Numbered from the stretch's first letter, positions 8,745 through 17,926 are shown. The stretch: 64,000 nucleotides of DNA from Pseudonocardia sp. HH130630-07 (GCF_001698125.1 NZ_CP013854.1:620001-684000); one strand, 5' to 3'. A program made the numbers and translations. Notes: generated from the letters alone by a model not told the origin.

Positions 8745-9332
8745 TCAGATCGAGCCCTGCTCCACCGGGCCGATGTAGCTGCCCGGCGCGGTCGCGCCGT
8801 CCTGGCGCTGGACCGGGCCGCCGCGCCACGGCACGGTCTTCGAGACCGTCTCGTCCGGAGCGGTCACGACGATCTCGGTGGGGGTCCACTCCCCGCCCGA
8901 CAGCGTGGTGATCGTGGTGATGCCGGTGCCGCCGGGCTGCAGCGTGATGGTCGTCGGCTCGGCCGAGGACCGCGGCAGCGAGTACGACGGCCCGAAGGTC
9001 GGGTCGGCGGGGCCGCGCAGGTCCACCCCGCCGAAGCCGGTCATCGCGCACGGGGCGTCGGAGACGTTGCGCCAGGCGAGGACGCTGTTCTGCTGCCCGG
9101 TACCGGTGGGCGCGTTCAGCGAGGCGGTGAGATCGGCGTCGGTGCAGCGCTGCACCCCCTGCTCCATGGCACCGGCATCCTCCCCGGCGGCCTCGGGCGC
9201 GGTGGCGGCGGGCTGCTCCGCCGGTGCGGACATCTGGCCGGTCGCCGCGGTGCCCGGGTCGCCGCCGCAGCCGGCGAGCAGCAGGCCGGTCGCGAGGAGC
9301 CCGGCCGCGAGCGTTGCACTCTTGAACGTCAT
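8745..9332 (-). CDS. DUF4232 lipoprotein (paralogue)
   Basis: 195-residue lipoprotein, ATG at 9332, with lipobox LLAG-Cys22. A short Ala/Glu-rich linker replaces the Gly/Asp tract of its neighbour. The DUF4232 domain has 'CTDADLTASLNA', 'WRNVSDAPCAMTGFGG' and 'PSYSLPR', each matching the paralogue closely. The shared 'GFGG.DLRGP' and 'DGAT.PG.YI.PV' blocks indicate tandem duplication. Each copy has its own terminator-like hairpin, so they may be transcribed separately. Confidence 0.85.
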   Translation of the reverse strand: MTFKSATLAAGLLATGLLLAGCGGDPGTAATGQMSAPAEQPAATAPEAAGEDAGAMEQGVQRCTDADLTASLNAPTGTGQQNSVLAWRNVSDAPCAMTGFGGVDLRGPADPTFGPSYSLPRSSAEPTTITLQPGGTGITTITTLSGGEWTPTEIVVTAPDETVSKTVPWRGGPVQRQDGATAPGSYIGPVEQGSI

Positions 9333-9429
9333 GCCGACACCCTGACGGCACAACGGAATCCGCCGCTCGGTGGCGCTGTCAACTGCACCCGCCAGGGTGA
9401 TCCGGATGCCCCCGGCGGCGGCCGCACCG

Positions 9430-10869
9430 CTACTCCCCGAGCACGCCCTCGACGACGGCGGCGAGCTGTGCGGCCGAGCGGCACTCGTGCACGGGCAGCA
9501 CCTCGGCGTACCGGGTGGCGTCGGAGTCGCCGGTGCCCCACATCCGCTCCGGTTCCGGGTTGAGCCAGTGCGCGTGCCGGGCCCGGCCGACGAGCGTCCC
9601 CAGCGCCCGCAGGCCGGGGTCGCGGTAGTTGGTGCGCCCGTCGCCGAGCACGAGCAACGAGGTGCGCGGGGTGACCGCGTCGGCGTACTGCTCCAGGACG
9701 TCGCCGAACGCCGCGCCGTAGTCGGAGTGCCCGTCGAACGCGGTGAGGTCGGCCTCCCGCAGCACCCGCTGCATCACCCCGGACAGCTCGGCGCCGGGCG
9801 CGAAGAAGTCGGTCACCTCGTCGGCCCGTTCCACGAACGCGAACACCCGAACCCGGGAGAACTGCTCGCGCAGTGCCTGGACCAGCAACAACGTGAAGTG
9901 GCTGAAGCCGGCGACGGAGCCCGACACGTCGCACAGCACGACCAGCTCGGGCCGCCCGGGACGCCGTGTCCGGTACGCCGGGGACATCGGCACCCCGCCG
10001 GTGGACATCGAGCGCCGCAGGGTCCGGCGCAGGTCGAGCCGCCCGCGGTGGGCCCGCCGGCGCCGGGCCGCCAGCCGGGCGGCGAGCCGCCGGGCGAGCG
10101 GCGCGACGGTGCGGCGCAGCTCCGCGAGCGTGACGGCGTTCGCGGTGAGGAACTCGGCCCGCTCCGGCGCCACCGGCGTTGAGGAGCGGGCGACCCGTTC
10201 GCGCCCGCGCTCCTCGGCGGTGCGGCGGCCGACCTCCGCGCGGACGGTGTCCCGGAACCGGGCGATGCGGTCCCGGATCTCGCGGCGGCGGACCTCGGAG
10301 ACGAAGGCGGAGTCCGACTCGTCGGCCGTGGCGGCGAGGATCCGGGCGAGCAGCGTGTCCGGGGACAGCGCGCTCAGCACCTGGTAGGCCGACCGGTTCG
10401 GCAGGGCCGCCGAGCCGCGGACGGCGCTCCCGGCGGCTCCGGAGGTACCGATCGCCTCGACCGTGGCCCTGGCCAGGTCCTGCAGCCGGGCGGTGTCGTC
10501 GGCGGTGAGCGCCGCGGCCAGCAGCTCGCGCAGCGCGTCCACGTCGACCGGGCCCTCCCCCGCGCTCCCGTCGCCGGTCCGGGGGACCTCGGTCCCGGAC
10601 GCCCCGGCGCCGAGCGCGGCCGGGAACCACAGGTCGAACAGGGCGTCGAAGGTCGCCCGCTGGCCGGACCGGCGGAGCAGGGCCGCCGCGAGGCCCTCCC
10701 GCAGCTCCTCGCGGTGCAGCAGGTCCAGCGCACCGAGGACGCGGGCGGCGTCCACCGTCTCCCCCGGCCCCACGGCGACGTGGTGGGTGCGCAGCGCCGA
10801 CACGAAGTCGACGAGGTGCCCGGGCAGACCGTGCCCGGACACCTCGAGGACCGGATCCGGGGTGCTCAC
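9430..10869 (-). CDS. VWA domain protein, CoxE-like
   Basis: 479-residue protein. The helical N-terminal half is rich in Arg and Glu. The C-terminal von Willebrand factor A domain begins near residue 308 with 'ELVVLCDVSGSVAGFS', whose DxSxS at 314-318 is the metal-ion (MIDAS) motif. Later 'FDGHSDYGAAFGDVLE' supplies the MIDAS threonine/aspartate region. The family partners with MoxR-type AAA+ ATPases in metal-centre assembly, and here the MoxR gene lies immediately upstream in the same direction (35 bases between them). No carbon-monoxide dehydrogenase subunit genes are nearby, so the client is unknown. Confidence 0.88.
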   Translation of the reverse strand: MSTPDPVLEVSGHGLPGHLVDFVSALRTHHVAVGPGETVDAARVLGALDLLHREELREGLAAALLRRSGQRATFDALFDLWFPAALGAGASGTEVPRTGDGSAGEGPVDVDALRELLAAALTADDTARLQDLARATVEAIGTSGAAGSAVRGSAALPNRSAYQVLSALSPDTLLARILAATADESDSAFVSEVRRREIRDRIARFRDTVRAEVGRRTAEERGRERVARSSTPVAPERAEFLTANAVTLAELRRTVAPLARRLAARLAARRRRAHRGRLDLRRTLRRSMSTGGVPMSPAYRTRRPGRPELVVLCDVSGSVAGFSHFTLLLVQALREQFSRVRVFAFVERADEVTDFFAPGAELSGVMQRVLREADLTAFDGHSDYGAAFGDVLEQYADAVTPRTSLLVLGDGRTNYRDPGLRALGTLVGRARHAHWLNPEPERMWGTGDSDATRYAEVLPVHECRSAAQLAAVVEGVLGE

Positions 10870-10903
10870 GCGTCCATCATGCGCGACGGCCCGGGCAACC
10901 GGC

Positions 10904-11788
10904 TCAGTTCAGCCGCAGCTCGGCGGTCGCCTTCTCGGCGTCGGACCGGTGTTTGAGCACGACGCCGAGGGTGGCCCGGACGGTGTCGTCGTCGAGCGTG
11001 TCCATGCCCAGCGCGAGCAGCGTGCGGCCCCAGTCGATGGTCTCGGCGACGCTCGGCACCTTCCGCAGCTCCATCGCGCGCAGCACCCGCACCGTCCGGA
11101 CCAGCGAGTCGGCCAGCTGCTCGGTCAGCTCCGGCACCCGGACGCCGAGGATGCGCCGTTCCAGCTCCGCGTCCGGGAAGTCGAGGTGCAGGAACAGGCA
11201 ACGGCGCTTGAGCGCCTCGGACAGCTCGCGGGTGGAGTTCGACGTCAGCAGCGCGAACGGGCGGCGGGTCGCCGTGACCGTGCCCAGCTCGGGCACCGAC
11301 ACCTGGAAGTCCGACAGCACCTCCAGCAGCAGCCCCTCGACCTCGACGTCGGCCTTGTCGATCTCGTCGACGAGCAGCACCGTCGGGTCGGTCTGCCGGA
11401 TCGCGGTGAGCAGCGGCCGCGGGAGCAGGAACTCCTCGGAGAAGACGTCGTCGCGGGTCGCGTCCCAGCCCTCGCTGTCCTTCGCCGCGGTGATCCACAG
11501 CAGCTGCTTGGCGTGGTTCCACTCGTAGAGCGCGCGGGCCTCGTCGATGCCCTCGTAGCACTGCAGCCGCACCAGCCCGGAGCCGGTGGCGGCCGCGACG
11601 GCCTTGGCCAGCTCGGTCTTCCCGACCCCGGCCGGGCCCTCCACCAGCAGCGGCTTGCCCAGCCGGTCGGCGAGGAAGACGGTCGTGGCGACGGCGGTGG
11701 ACGTCAGGTATCCGGTCGCACCGAGCCGCTCGGAGACGTCGGCGACGGAGCCGAAGGCGGGCTGGTGGTCGGGGCTCCCGGGAGGCAC
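10904..11788 (-). CDS. MoxR family AAA+ ATPase
   Basis: 294-residue ATPase. The best start is the GTG at 11788, preceded by an AGGATGG-like site; in-frame codons further upstream overlap the divergent helicase gene and encode no family sequence. Walker A is GPAGVGKT (residues 51-58), Walker B is 'VLLVDEIDKAD', and 'LTSNSTRELSEALKRRCLF' holds sensor 1 and the arginine-finger region. MoxR proteins act as ATP-driven chaperones for a VWA partner, which here is the next gene. The gene diverges from the RecQ-family helicase with only 73 bases between starts. Confidence 0.9.
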   Translation of the reverse strand: MPPGSPDHQPAFGSVADVSERLGATGYLTSTAVATTVFLADRLGKPLLVEGPAGVGKTELAKAVAAATGSGLVRLQCYEGIDEARALYEWNHAKQLLWITAAKDSEGWDATRDDVFSEEFLLPRPLLTAIRQTDPTVLLVDEIDKADVEVEGLLLEVLSDFQVSVPELGTVTATRRPFALLTSNSTRELSEALKRRCLFLHLDFPDAELERRILGVRVPELTEQLADSLVRTVRVLRAMELRKVPSVAETIDWGRTLLALGMDTLDDDTVRATLGVVLKHRSDAEKATAELRLN

Positions 11789-11861
11789 GGCGCCATCCTG
11801 CCCTGCCGCGCGCCCCGGCGTCAGGTGCCCGGCACGGAGACTGTCGGGGGTCGGGGCCACC

Positions 11862-14000
11862 ATGGGTACCGTGACGACCGCATCGGAGACCGACCTGCCG
11901 GGTAGTGCCGAGCTGCGCGAGCGCGCCGAGGCGGTGCTCGCCCAGCTCGCCGGCGACGGCGCCCGGCTGCGCGAGGACCAGTGGACCGCGATCGAGGCGC
12001 TGGTCGCGCAGCACCGTCGCGCGCTGGTCGTGCAGCGCACCGGCTGGGGCAAGTCGGCGGTCTACTTCGTGGCCACCGCGCTGCTGCGCGAGCAGGGCGC
12101 CGGGCCCACGGTGATCGTCTCCCCGCTGCTCGCGCTGATGCGCAACCAGATCGACGCCGCGATCCGCTCCGGGATCGTCGCGGTCACGGTCAACTCCGCG
12201 AACGCCGACGAGTGGGACGCGGTGTACGCCGACATCGAGAACGGCGACGTCGACGTGCTGCTCGTGTCCCCGGAGCGGCTCAACAACCCCGACTTCCGGG
12301 ACCGGGTGCTGCCGCGGCTCGCCGCGAGCGCCGGGATGCTGGTGGTCGACGAGGCGCACTGCGTGTCGGACTGGGGGCACGACTTCCGGCCCGACTACCG
12401 GCGGCTGCGCACGCTGATCGCCGAGCTGCCGTCCGGTATCCCGGTGCTGGCGACGACCGCGACCGCGAACGACCGGGTCGTCACCGACGTCTCGGAGCAG
12501 CTCGGCATGGGCCGGGACCAGCAGGACACGCTGGTGCTGCGCGGCTCGCTGGACCGGGAGTCGCTGCGGCTGGCCGTGGTGCAGCTGCCGACCCCGGCCC
12601 GGCGCCTGGCCTGGCTGGCCGCGAAGCTCGACGAGCTGCCCGGGGCCGGGATCGTCTACACGCTCACCGTGCAGGCCGCCGACGAGGTGGCCGGGTTCCT
12701 CACCGAGCGCGGCTTCGCCGTGCGCTCCTACTCCGGCAAGACCGCACCCGAGGACCGGCTGACGGCCGAGTCCGACCTGCAGGAGAACCGGGTCAAGGCC
12801 CTGGTCGCCACGTCCGCGCTCGGCATGGGCTTCGACAAGCCCGACCTGGGCTTCGTGGTGCACCTCGGGGCGCCCGCGTCACCGGTGGCGTACTACCAGC
12901 AGATCGGCCGCGCGGGCCGCGCGCTGGAGCGGGCCGAGGTGGTGCTGCTGCCGGGCCGGGAGGACCGCGACATCTGGGCGTACTTCGCCTCGCTGGCGTT
13001 CCCGCCCGAGCCGCTGGTCCGCCAGACGCTCGGGGTGCTGTCCGGGCACCCGCGCTCGACGGCGTCGATCGAGACCCAGGTCGACCTGTCCCGGACCCGG
13101 CTGGAGATGCTGCTCAAGGTGCTCGACGCCGACGGCGCGGCGAAGCGGGTCAAGGGCGGCTGGGTCAGCACCGGGGCCGAGTGGATCTACGACACCGAGC
13201 GGCACGAGCGGGTGAACGAGGCCCGCCGGGCGGAGCAGCAGGCGATGCTCGACTACATCGCGACCTCCGAGTGCCGGCTGGTCTTCCTGCGCCGCCAGCT
13301 CGACGACCCGGACCCGACACCGTGCGGCCGGTGCGACACCTGCACCGGCACCGTGTGGTCCGCGCTGTCCGACGAGGCCGGCGCCGAGGGAGAGCGGGCC
13401 GCCCAGGAGCGGCTGTCCCGCCCGGGGATCGAGATCGCGCCGCGCAAGATGTGGCCGTCCGGGATGGCGGACCTCGGGGTCCCGCTCTCCGGCCGGATCG
13501 CCGCCGGTGAGCAGGCCGCGTCCGGGCGGGCGATCGGGCGGCTGTCCGACATCGGCTGGGGCACGCGGTTGCGTGAGCTCCTGACCGGCGGCGACGATCC
13601 GGTCCCCGCCGACGTGCTGGACGCGCTGGTCCGGGTGCTGGCCGGCTGGGAGTGGGCGCAGCGCCCGGTGGGCGTGGTCGGGATCGGCTCGCGTACCCGC
13701 CCGCACCAGCTCGACCACCTGGCCCGCCGGATCGCCGAGATCGGCCGGCTGCCGCTGCTCGGCACCCTCCCGCCGGCCGGCGACCGTCCCGGGGCCCGGG
13801 AGAACTCGGCCCAGCGGCTCGCCGCCGTGTGGTCGGGGCTGGACACCGCGGCGCTGCCCGACCTGTCCGGTGCGGGCGGGCCGGTGCTGCTCGTCGACGA
13901 TCTCGTCGACAGCGGCTGGACGATGACGGTCGCGGCGCGGGCGCTGCGGGCCGCCGGGGCGCCGGAGGTGTTGCCGCTCACGCTGGCCGTCGCGGGCTGA
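11862..14000 (+). CDS. RecQ-family ATP-dependent DNA helicase with a C-terminal phosphoribosyltransferase-like segment
   Basis: 712 residues from the ATG at 11862; a GTG at 11871 is a possible alternative. The helicase core has motif I TGWGKS (60-65), motif II DEAH (163-166) followed by the RecQ hallmark 'CVSDWGHDFRPDYRRL', and motif VI 'QQIGRAGRALE'. Zinc-binding Cys are seen in 'SECRLVF' and 'CGRCDTC'. The last 120 or so residues carry no HRDC domain. Instead they end in 'VLLVDDLVDSGWT' (about 675-687), which resembles the PRPP-binding loop of type I phosphoribosyltransferases such as ComF. RecQ helicases unwind recombination and fork intermediates 3' to 5'. The role of the extra segment is unknown. 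Confidence 0.9.
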   Translation: MGTVTTASETDLPGSAELRERAEAVLAQLAGDGARLREDQWTAIEALVAQHRRALVVQRTGWGKSAVYFVATALLREQGAGPTVIVSPLLALMRNQIDAAIRSGIVAVTVNSANADEWDAVYADIENGDVDVLLVSPERLNNPDFRDRVLPRLAASAGMLVVDEAHCVSDWGHDFRPDYRRLRTLIAELPSGIPVLATTATANDRVVTDVSEQLGMGRDQQDTLVLRGSLDRESLRLAVVQLPTPARRLAWLAAKLDELPGAGIVYTLTVQAADEVAGFLTERGFAVRSYSGKTAPEDRLTAESDLQENRVKALVATSALGMGFDKPDLGFVVHLGAPASPVAYYQQIGRAGRALERAEVVLLPGREDRDIWAYFASLAFPPEPLVRQTLGVLSGHPRSTASIETQVDLSRTRLEMLLKVLDADGAAKRVKGGWVSTGAEWIYDTERHERVNEARRAEQQAMLDYIATSECRLVFLRRQLDDPDPTPCGRCDTCTGTVWSALSDEAGAEGERAAQERLSRPGIEIAPRKMWPSGMADLGVPLSGRIAAGEQAASGRAIGRLSDIGWGTRLRELLTGGDDPVPADVLDALVRVLAGWEWAQRPVGVVGIGSRTRPHQLDHLARRIAEIGRLPLLGTLPPAGDRPGARENSAQRLAAVWSGLDTAALPDLSGAGGPVLLVDDLVDSGWTMTVAARALRAAGAPEVLPLTLAVAG

Positions 14001-14024
14001 GCTTCCCCCCGTCACCGGTTCGGA

Positions 14025-14043
14025 TTAGGTTTGCCTCACCTGA
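14025..14043 (+). promoter_or_regulatory. Iron box (IdeR/DtxR-type operator)
   Basis: The 19-mer TTAGGTTTGCCTCACCTGA matches the interrupted palindrome TWAGGTWAGSCTWACCTWA at 17 of 19 positions. It lies 14 bases upstream of the siderophore-binding lipoprotein start. In iron-replete cells an IdeR/DtxR repressor bound here would block transcription. Confidence 0.8.
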
Positions 14044-14057
14044 TTCGAGGAGTGGTG

Positions 14058-15062
14058 ATGGGTGCAACGCCGGGCCGCCGGTTCTCCGTTCTCGCCGCGG
14101 CGGTCGTCGCGGCGTTGCTGTCGGCCGCCTGCGGTGGCGGTGCACCGGCTCCCGCTCCGGCCGGGGGCTCCGGGGAGACCGGGTACCCGGTGACCGTCAC
14201 GCACGCCTACGGCGAGACGACGATCCCGGCCCGCCCGCAGCGCGTGGTCGCGCTCGGCCTCAACGACCTCGCGATCGCCCAGGCCGTCGGTGCCCCGGTC
14301 GTCGGCGGGCTGCGCAACGAGGGCGAGAGCGGGCCCGGCGTGCCGTACGCCCCGGCGCTGCCCGCCGACGTCCTCACGATCGACGCCGCCGAGCAGGTCT
14401 CCCCGGAGGCCGTCGCCGCGCTGCGGCCGGACCTGATCCTCGCCGTCGCCTCCCCGCTGGTCACCGACGAGGCCACCTACCGGCGGATGGCGGCGATCGC
14501 CCCGACCGTCTCCTACACCGCCTCGCTGTACGCCGCGTCCATGCAGGAGGACGCCCGCCAGATCGGCCGTGCGCTCGGCCGCTCCGCGGAGGTCGAGGGG
14601 CTCGTGTCCCGGGCCGAGGAGAGCATCGCGCAGGTGCGCCGGGACCTGCCCGGTCTGGCCGGGCGCAGCTACCTGTTCGGCCAGGCCCGGGGTGACGTGC
14701 TGCCGATGGTGGTCGGCGCGGACAACCAGTCGACGGTCTTCATGACCGCGCTCGGCCTGCAGGTCCCGCCGTCGTTCCGGGGCGACGCGGGCGACAGCGG
14801 GCTCGCGCCCGGGACCGTCGGGCTCTCCTACGAGGAGGCAGGCCGGCTCGCCGAGGCCGACCTGCTGCTGATGACGTTCGTCTCGACCGGGGACCGGACC
14901 CGGTTCGAGGGCTCGCCGGTCGTCCGGCCCGCGCTGGCCGGCGCCGAGTACGTCCCCACCTCGCTGGACCTCGCGATCGCCCTGCAGTCGCCGAACCTGG
15001 TGTCCACGCCGTGGCTGCTCGAGCAGCTGCGCCCGTCCCTGGAGCGGACCGCCGCCGGCTGA
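14058..15062 (+). CDS. Iron-siderophore ABC transporter substrate-binding lipoprotein
   Basis: 334-residue periplasmic-binding-protein-type lipoprotein (FecB/FepB fold). The ATG at 14058 has a GAGGAG site at 14047-14052. An earlier in-frame codon at 14031 would lie inside the iron box and is rejected. The signal peptide ends in lipobox LSAA-Cys25. 'PQRVVALGLNDLAIAQAVGA' and 'VAALRPDLILAV' are typical of Fe3+-siderophore receptors. No permease or ATPase lies beside it, so it must share a transporter encoded elsewhere. The upstream iron box predicts induction under iron limitation. The FhuF-type reductase at 60904-61794 is functionally related. Confidence 0.92.
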   Translation: MGATPGRRFSVLAAAVVAALLSAACGGGAPAPAPAGGSGETGYPVTVTHAYGETTIPARPQRVVALGLNDLAIAQAVGAPVVGGLRNEGESGPGVPYAPALPADVLTIDAAEQVSPEAVAALRPDLILAVASPLVTDEATYRRMAAIAPTVSYTASLYAASMQEDARQIGRALGRSAEVEGLVSRAEESIAQVRRDLPGLAGRSYLFGQARGDVLPMVVGADNQSTVFMTALGLQVPPSFRGDAGDSGLAPGTVGLSYEEAGRLAEADLLLMTFVSTGDRTRFEGSPVVRPALAGAEYVPTSLDLAIALQSPNLVSTPWLLEQLRPSLERTAAG

Positions 15063-15100
15063 CCGGCGATACGGCGAACCCGCCAGTAGGGTCGGGATCC

Positions 15101-15532
15101 ATGAACCCGCCCGACTTCGCCCTCAAGGCGATGAACGCCGCGCACCGCCTGGTCATCAGGCTGACCGGCGGGAAGGTCGGATACTCGGCCGGCGGGATGC
15201 CGGTGGTGGAGCTGACGACGACCGGGCGGCGCTCCGGCGAGCCGCGGACGGTGCTGCTGACCGCCCCGGTGCACGGCGACGGGAGCTACGTCGTCGTCGC
15301 CTCCCGGGGTGGCGACGACCGGCACCCCGCCTGGTTCCTCAACCTGCGGGCGGACCCGGACGTGCGGGTCGCGGTCGGCGGCGGGCCCGCGGTCCCGATG
15401 CGGGCGCGGATCGCCGACCCCGACGAACGGGCCCGGCTCTGGCCGCAGATCACCGGGCGCTACCGCAACTACGCCGGGTACCAGCGCAGCACCGAGCGCG
15501 AGATCCCGCTGGTGCACCTCGAACCGGCCTGA
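15101..15532 (+). CDS. Nitroreductase/quinone reductase family protein (Ddn/DUF385-like)
   Basis: 143-residue protein of the deazaflavin (F420)-dependent nitroreductase family. Typical blocks are 'VVELTTTGRRSGEPRTVLL', 'YVVVASRGGDDRHPAWFLNL' and 'WPQITGRYRNYAGYQRSTER'. In characterised relatives such as mycobacterial Ddn the fold binds F420 and reduces quinones or nitro compounds. The start is the ATG at 15101. It sits 38 bases after the siderophore-receptor gene and converges on the methyltransferase gene with an 11-base gap. Confidence 0.88.
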   Translation: MNPPDFALKAMNAAHRLVIRLTGGKVGYSAGGMPVVELTTTGRRSGEPRTVLLTAPVHGDGSYVVVASRGGDDRHPAWFLNLRADPDVRVAVGGGPAVPMRARIADPDERARLWPQITGRYRNYAGYQRSTEREIPLVHLEPA

Positions 15533-15543
15533 GCCCGCGCGGC

Positions 15544-16743
15544 TCAGCCGGGACCGGTGCCCCAGGAGATCCGCAGGCGGGTCCCGGCCGTGTCCACGAT
15601 CTCCCCCGGCGCCGGGCCGTCCCCGGGCGCCGGCACGACGGCCTCGATCCGCAGGTCCGCGGCGTGCGGACGGCCCGCCCGGACCCAGCCGTCGGCGAGC
15701 GCCAGCAACCGCTCGGCGGCGGCGTCCCCGTCCGGTCCGAACGCCCGGACGGTCGCGGCCGGGTCGGCCAGCAGCAGCGCGCAGCCCTCCGCCGTCGCGA
15801 TCCCCAGTGCCGCCCTGGCCCCGGCGACCGCGAACAGCGCCGGACCGAGCCGGGAGTCCTCCGGCCCCAGCAGCCGCAGCACGCCGGGGTCCGCCAGCGC
15901 GCACCACAGCCCCAGTCCGTCCCACAGGTCCGACACCGAGCCGGGTGCCGGCGCCGCGCGGTCCCCGCCCGGCTCGCGCAGCACCCGCTCCAGCGTCGGC
16001 AGGTCCGCCGTCCCGGGCACGTCCCGGCCGGCCGGCTGCACCGTCCACCCGCCGCCGGGCAGCGCCGCGTCCGCGCCGGGATCGGCCCCGGCGCCGCGCA
16101 GCCGCACGAACGCGCAGCTGCGCACCGACGCCGACACCAGCCGGTCGGGGCCGGTGCGGTCGAACGCCACCGACAGCTGGCTGCCGCGCACCGTGAGCGG
16201 GAGCAGCAGCCGCCCGTCCGGGGTCAGCTGGGTGACCCACTCGGGCCGGACCCCGGTGGAGCCGACGGTCAGCTCGATCCGGTCGTACGGCGCCGCCGCC
16301 GGGTACCCGCCGGCCCCGTCCCCGACGACGGCCGTGACCCCCTGCACCCCGGCCGCGGCGAGGTTGTCCCGGGTGCCGTCGACGAGGTCGGCGTCGATGT
16401 CCACGGTGGTCACGGAGCCGGCCGGTCCCACGACGTGGGCGAGCAGCCCGGCGTTCCACCCGGCGCCCGCGCCGATCTCCAGCACCCGGTGCCCGGGTGC
16501 CGGGGCCAGCTGCTCCAGCATGATCGCCACCATCGAGGGCTGGGACACCGAGCTGACGGTCACCCCGCCGTCGGTCTTGATCGGGACGGCCTCGTCCGCG
16601 TACGCGGCGCCCGGGTCGAGGCCGGGCAGGAACAGGTGCCGGGGCACCGCGTCGAGCGCGGCGCGGATCCGCGGGTCGTACACCCGGCCGTCACGGACCA
16701 GGTCGTCGATCAGCCGGGCCCGCTCGTCGTCGGCCGTCCGCAT
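15544..16743 (-). CDS. FxLD-type methyltransferase related to protein-L-isoaspartate O-methyltransferase
   Basis: 399 residues, about twice the length of plain isoaspartate methyltransferases. The N-terminal half matches that family: 'AVPRHLFLPG', 'SSVSQPSMVAIMLEQL', SAM motif I 'VLEIGAGAGWNAG' (87-99), 'TVDIDADLV' and 'GDGAGGYP'. The C-terminal extension of about 190 residues resembles methyltransferases of FxLD/FxLD-like peptide-modification systems. I find no FxLD precursor peptide or lanthipeptide-like dehydratase nearby, so it is an orphan here. ATG at 16743. It lies 57 bases beyond the proB stop in the same direction. Confidence 0.8.
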   Translation of the reverse strand: MRTADDERARLIDDLVRDGRVYDPRIRAALDAVPRHLFLPGLDPGAAYADEAVPIKTDGGVTVSSVSQPSMVAIMLEQLAPAPGHRVLEIGAGAGWNAGLLAHVVGPAGSVTTVDIDADLVDGTRDNLAAAGVQGVTAVVGDGAGGYPAAAPYDRIELTVGSTGVRPEWVTQLTPDGRLLLPLTVRGSQLSVAFDRTGPDRLVSASVRSCAFVRLRGAGADPGADAALPGGGWTVQPAGRDVPGTADLPTLERVLREPGGDRAAPAPGSVSDLWDGLGLWCALADPGVLRLLGPEDSRLGPALFAVAGARAALGIATAEGCALLLADPAATVRAFGPDGDAAAERLLALADGWVRAGRPHAADLRIEAVVPAPGDGPAPGEIVDTAGTRLRISWGTGPG

Positions 16744-16800
16744 GCGCGCATCTTCGCCCCCGGACGGCGGCAGGACAACCACCGGGCCCGGTGACGAGGC

Positions 16801-17916
16801 TCAGACCAGCACGAGATCGTCGGCGTGCACCAGTTCCCGGCGCTGTTCCGGGGGCAGCTCCCGGGTCCGGCGGCCGATCATCGCGGGCAGCTCGCCGGCG
16901 TCGTAGGAGACCACGCCCCGGGCGATCGCCCGGCCGTGCGGCGCCAGCAGCTCGACGACGTCCCCGGCGACGAACTCGCCGGAGACCCCGTGCACACCGG
17001 CCGCGAGCAGCGAGCGCCGGCGCTTCCGGACGGCCTCGACCGCGCCGTCGTCGAGGTCCAGGGCCCCGCGGACGTCGGCGGCGTGCCGCAGCCAGAACCG
17101 GCGCGCGCTCATCCGGGTCCCCGGGGCGCGGAAGGCCGTGCCCACCCCGGGCCCGCCGGCGCCGCCGTCGAGCGCCCCGGCGGCCTGCTCGGCCGAGGCG
17201 AGCAGGACCGGGATCCCGGCCGCCGACGCCATGGCGGCCGCGGTGACCTTGGTCCCCATCCCCCCGGTACCGAGCCCCGAGCCCGGCCGGGTGACGCTGA
17301 TCCCGGCCAGCTCCGCCGGGTCGTCCACCTCGGTGACCAGTGCCGAGCCGGGGTCGCGCGGGTCGCCGTCGTAGAGGCCGTCGACGTCGGAGAGCAGCAC
17401 CAGCGCGTCCGCACCGACGATGTGCGCCACCAGCGCGGCGAGCCGGTCGTTGTCCCCGACCCGGATCTCGGCGGTCGCGACGGTGTCGTTCTCGTTCACG
17501 ACGGGTACCGACCCGAGCTGCAGCAGCCGTTCCAGGGTGCGCTGGGCGTTGCGGTAGTTCGAGCGGCGGATCATGTCGTCCGCGGTCAGCAGGACCTGGC
17601 CGATCCCCTGCCCGTAGCGGGCGAACGACGCCGAGTAGGCGTGCGCCAGGAGCAGCTGGCCGACCGAGGCCGCGGCCTGCTGGGTCGCCAGGTCGCGGGG
17701 GCGCCTGCGCAGCTGCAGCGGGGCCAGCCCGGCCGCGATCGCCCCGGAGGAGACGAGCACGACCTGCCCGCCGGCCCCGCGCCGGGTCATCAGCGCGTCG
17801 ACCAGCGCGTCGAGCCGGTCCGGGTCGAGCCCGCCGCTGAGGCTGGTCAGCGAGGACGACCCCACCTTGACGACGACCCGGCGGGCCGCGCCGAGCGCGG
17901 CCCGGGTCGTGCTCAT
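16801..17916 (-). CDS. proB: Glutamate 5-kinase
   Basis: 371-residue enzyme that phosphorylates L-glutamate with ATP, the first step of proline synthesis. The amino-acid kinase domain starts with '[13 protein letters not shown]' (Lys17) and contains '[13 protein letters not shown]', 'NENDTVA' and '[14 protein letters not shown]'. The last ~80 residues are a PUA domain ('[14 protein letters not shown]'). The start is the ATG at 17916, only 10 bases past the obgE stop. This gene order (obgE-proB) is common in actinobacteria. Feedback control by proline is expected from the family. Confidence 0.95.
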   Translation of the reverse strand: MSTTRAALGAARRVVVKVGSSSLTSLSGGLDPDRLDALVDALMTRRGAGGQVVLVSSGAIAAGLAPLQLRRRPRDLATQQAAASVGQLLLAHAYSASFARYGQGIGQVLLTADDMIRRSNYRNAQRTLERLLQLGSVPVVNENDTVATAEIRVGDNDRLAALVAHIVGADALVLLSDVDGLYDGDPRDPGSALVTEVDDPAELAGISVTRPGSGLGTGGMGTKVTAAAMASAAGIPVLLASAEQAAGALDGGAGGPGVGTAFRAPGTRMSARRFWLRHAADVRGALDLDDGAVEAVRKRRRSLLAAGVHGVSGEFVAGDVVELLAPHGRAIARGVVSYDAGELPAMIGRRTRELPPEQRRELVHADDLVLV

Positions 17917-17926
17917 GCCCGGGTGC

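Noticed and set aside
14031..14057. Earlier in-frame start for the siderophore-binding gene
   Set aside because: It would start inside the iron box, without a ribosome site, and gives a poorer signal peptide than the ATG at 14058.
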